Shown here: positions 62,981 through 64,000 of the stretch, piece by piece | How the letters are laid out: each line of letters opens with the position of its first letter | Position numbering within the stretch: position 1 is the stretch's first letter | Assembly (NCBI RefSeq): GCF_902706285.1 | Contig: NZ_CACSKD010000005.1 | Span: forward strand, 62,001 to 126,000 | Length of the DNA stretch: 64,000 nt | Direction: 5' to 3' | Source: Rhizobium sp. 18055 | GTDB taxonomy: Bacteria; Pseudomonadota; Alphaproteobacteria; Rhizobiales; Rhizobiaceae | Translations under genes and position numbers: made by a program | Notes under the pieces: generated by a model | What the model saw: only the letters and a program-made list of their open reading frames with translations | The model's database searches: none | What the model was told of the DNA's origin: nothing

Positions 62981-64000
62981 ATGAGCGACGACATATCTGC
63001 AGGCATCACCCGCGTCGCCGCCGTCATGACCACGGTGAAGCAGCGCATTGCCGGCCGCAGCCTGACACCGGGGGCGAAGCTGCCCTCGGTGCGAGCGCTG
63101 GCGGCGACGATGAAGCTGTCGACCTCGACGGTGGTCGAGGCCTATGAGCGGCTGGTGGCGGAAGGCGCCATCCTGTCGCGGCCGGGCTCTGGCTTCTACG
63201 TCGCCAATCAGGCAGCACCCTTCGCACTGTCGGAAGTCGGGCCGCGGCTTGATCGCCAGGTCGATCCGTTCTGGGTGTCGCGGCAATCGCTGGAGGCGGG
63301 CGATAGCGGGTTGAAGCCCGGCTGCGGCTGGCTGCCGCCGTCGTGGCTGCCCGAGGATGGCGTTCGCCGCGGGCTGCGGGCGCTGTCGCGGGCCGATGCT
63401 CCGGTGCTGCTGGCCTATGGGTCGCCACTCGGGCTGCCGCCGCTGCGCCAGCTGATTGCCCGGCGGATGGCGGACAAGGGGATCGGGGCGTCGCCCGACC
63501 AGATCATCCTGACGGAATCGGGCATTCAGGCGATCGACCTGCTCTGCCGGTTCCTGATCGAGCCCGGCGACACTGTGATGGTCGATGATCCCTGCTATTT
63601 CAATTTCCACGCTTTGCTGCGCGCGCACCGCGCCAAGATCGTCAGCGTGCCCTATACGCATTCCGGCCCCGATATCGAGGCGTTTGCGCGGGTGGTGGCC
63701 GAACATCGACCACGGCTCTACGTCACCAATTCGGCGCTGCACAATCCGACCGGCGCGATCCTCTCGCCCGTCACCGCGCACCGGGTGCTGAAGATCGCCG
63801 ATCAGTACGACCTCACCATTATCGAGGACGACATCTTTGCCGACTTCGAACACACGACGGCACCACGCCTTGCCGCCTTCGACGGGCTCGACCGCGTGAT
63901 CCATATCGGCAGTTTTTCCAAGACGCTGTCAGCGTCTGCCCGCTGTGGCTTCATTGCCGCCAGGCCGGAATGGATCGGCGGGCTGACCGATTTGAAGATC
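62981..64000 (+). CDS. MocR/PdxR-type GntR regulator with aminotransferase domain, 3' end cut
   Basis: 340 codons open to the window end. The N-terminal winged helix has PGAKLPSVRALAATMKLSTS and TVVEAYERLVAEGAILSRPG. A fold-type-I PLP aminotransferase domain follows: YGSPLGLPPLRQLIARRM, ILTESGIQAIDLLCRFLIEP, the cofactor Asp in TIIEDDIFADFE, and the Schiff-base Lys (about residue 314) in GSFSKTLSASARCGF. Such regulators use PLP to sense amino compounds. An in-frame ATG 21 bases upstream directly follows the palindrome and is a less likely start. Confidence 0.92.
   Translation, partial: MSDDISAGITRVAAVMTTVKQRIAGRSLTPGAKLPSVRALAATMKLSTSTVVEAYERLVAEGAILSRPGSGFYVANQAAPFALSEVGPRLDRQVDPFWVSRQSLEAGDSGLKPGCGWLPPSWLPEDGVRRGLRALSRADAPVLLAYGSPLGLPPLRQLIARRMADKGIGASPDQIILTESGIQAIDLLCRFLIEPGDTVMVDDPCYFNFHALLRAHRAKIVSVPYTHSGPDIEAFARVVAEHRPRLYVTNSALHNPTGAILSPVTAHRVLKIADQYDLTIIEDDIFADFEHTTAPRLAAFDGLDRVIHIGSFSKTLSASARCGFIAARPEWIGGLTDLKI

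Noticed and set aside
61937-63904. Long minus-strand frame across the exporter and regulator genes
   Set aside because: It overlaps two well-identified genes and its translation has no domain. Shadow frame.

Overview
The window looks like chromosomal DNA of a Rhizobiaceae bacterium (Rhizobium/Agrobacterium group). It is GC-rich. The gene set is typically rhizobial: GcrA, a double-domain dCTP deaminase, a BA14K-type lectin-like protein, a SAM-II riboswitch before metZ, the order phoR-pstSCAB-phoU-phoB, and a rhizobial-type flagellin fragment. These identifications come from reading the translated proteins and DNA motifs; no database search was run.

Layout. 1-13.3 kb is housekeeping: the end of a chemotaxis receptor, a LysR/quinone-reductase pair, an acyltransferase, small envelope and c-di-GMP proteins, tRNA-Gly, dCTP deaminase, metZ under a SAM-II riboswitch, apaG, the argD-argF-hslO run and gcrA. 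13.3-22.2 kb is the phosphate regulon: phoR, pstS with a three-half-site Pho box, pstC, pstA, pstB, phoU and phoB on the minus strand, with a polyphosphate kinase 2 gene divergent from phoR. 22.2-24.8 kb holds a membrane protein of unknown function, a nitronate monooxygenase and tRNA-Thr(CGT).

24.8-34.4 kb is a prophage remnant integrated at the 3' end of tRNA-Thr. It has an integrase, a small Xis-like protein and a tightly overlapping minus-strand early operon (nuclease, AAA ATPase, zinc-finger and Cys-rich small proteins), then the start of the rightward late region (small genes, terminase large subunit). It stops abruptly inside the terminase gene, where the sequence switches to the N-terminal half of a flagellin gene on the opposite strand. 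No structural, lysis or packaging genes follow, and I see no second att copy. A deletion therefore seems to have removed the phage late genes, the right att site and the 3' part of the flagellin gene.

36.0-40.3 kb is an RND efflux pair. 40.3-49.6 kb is a sugar-acid/L-fucose-like catabolic cluster: a GntR regulator with two DNA-binding domains, a UxaA-family dehydratase, an aldo/keto reductase, a FucU mutarotase, a complete sugar ABC transporter and a zinc dehydrogenase. A 22-bp sequence with 17 matches occurs upstream of both the dehydratase and the binding-protein gene and is the best candidate operator. 49.7-57.5 kb holds cutC, a four-gene osmoprotectant (betaine/choline-type) ABC transporter, a glyoxalase-family gene and a GH2 beta-mannosidase. 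57.5-64 kb holds a PRC-barrel protein, a FadD-type acyl-CoA ligase, pgi, a 47-residue basic protein, an EamA exporter and a divergent MocR-type regulator that runs off the window end.

No rRNA, CRISPR array, insertion sequence or clearly novel defence system was seen. The observations most worth following are the terminase/flagellin junction, the shared GntR operator in the fucose-like cluster, and the GANTC cluster in front of gcrA.
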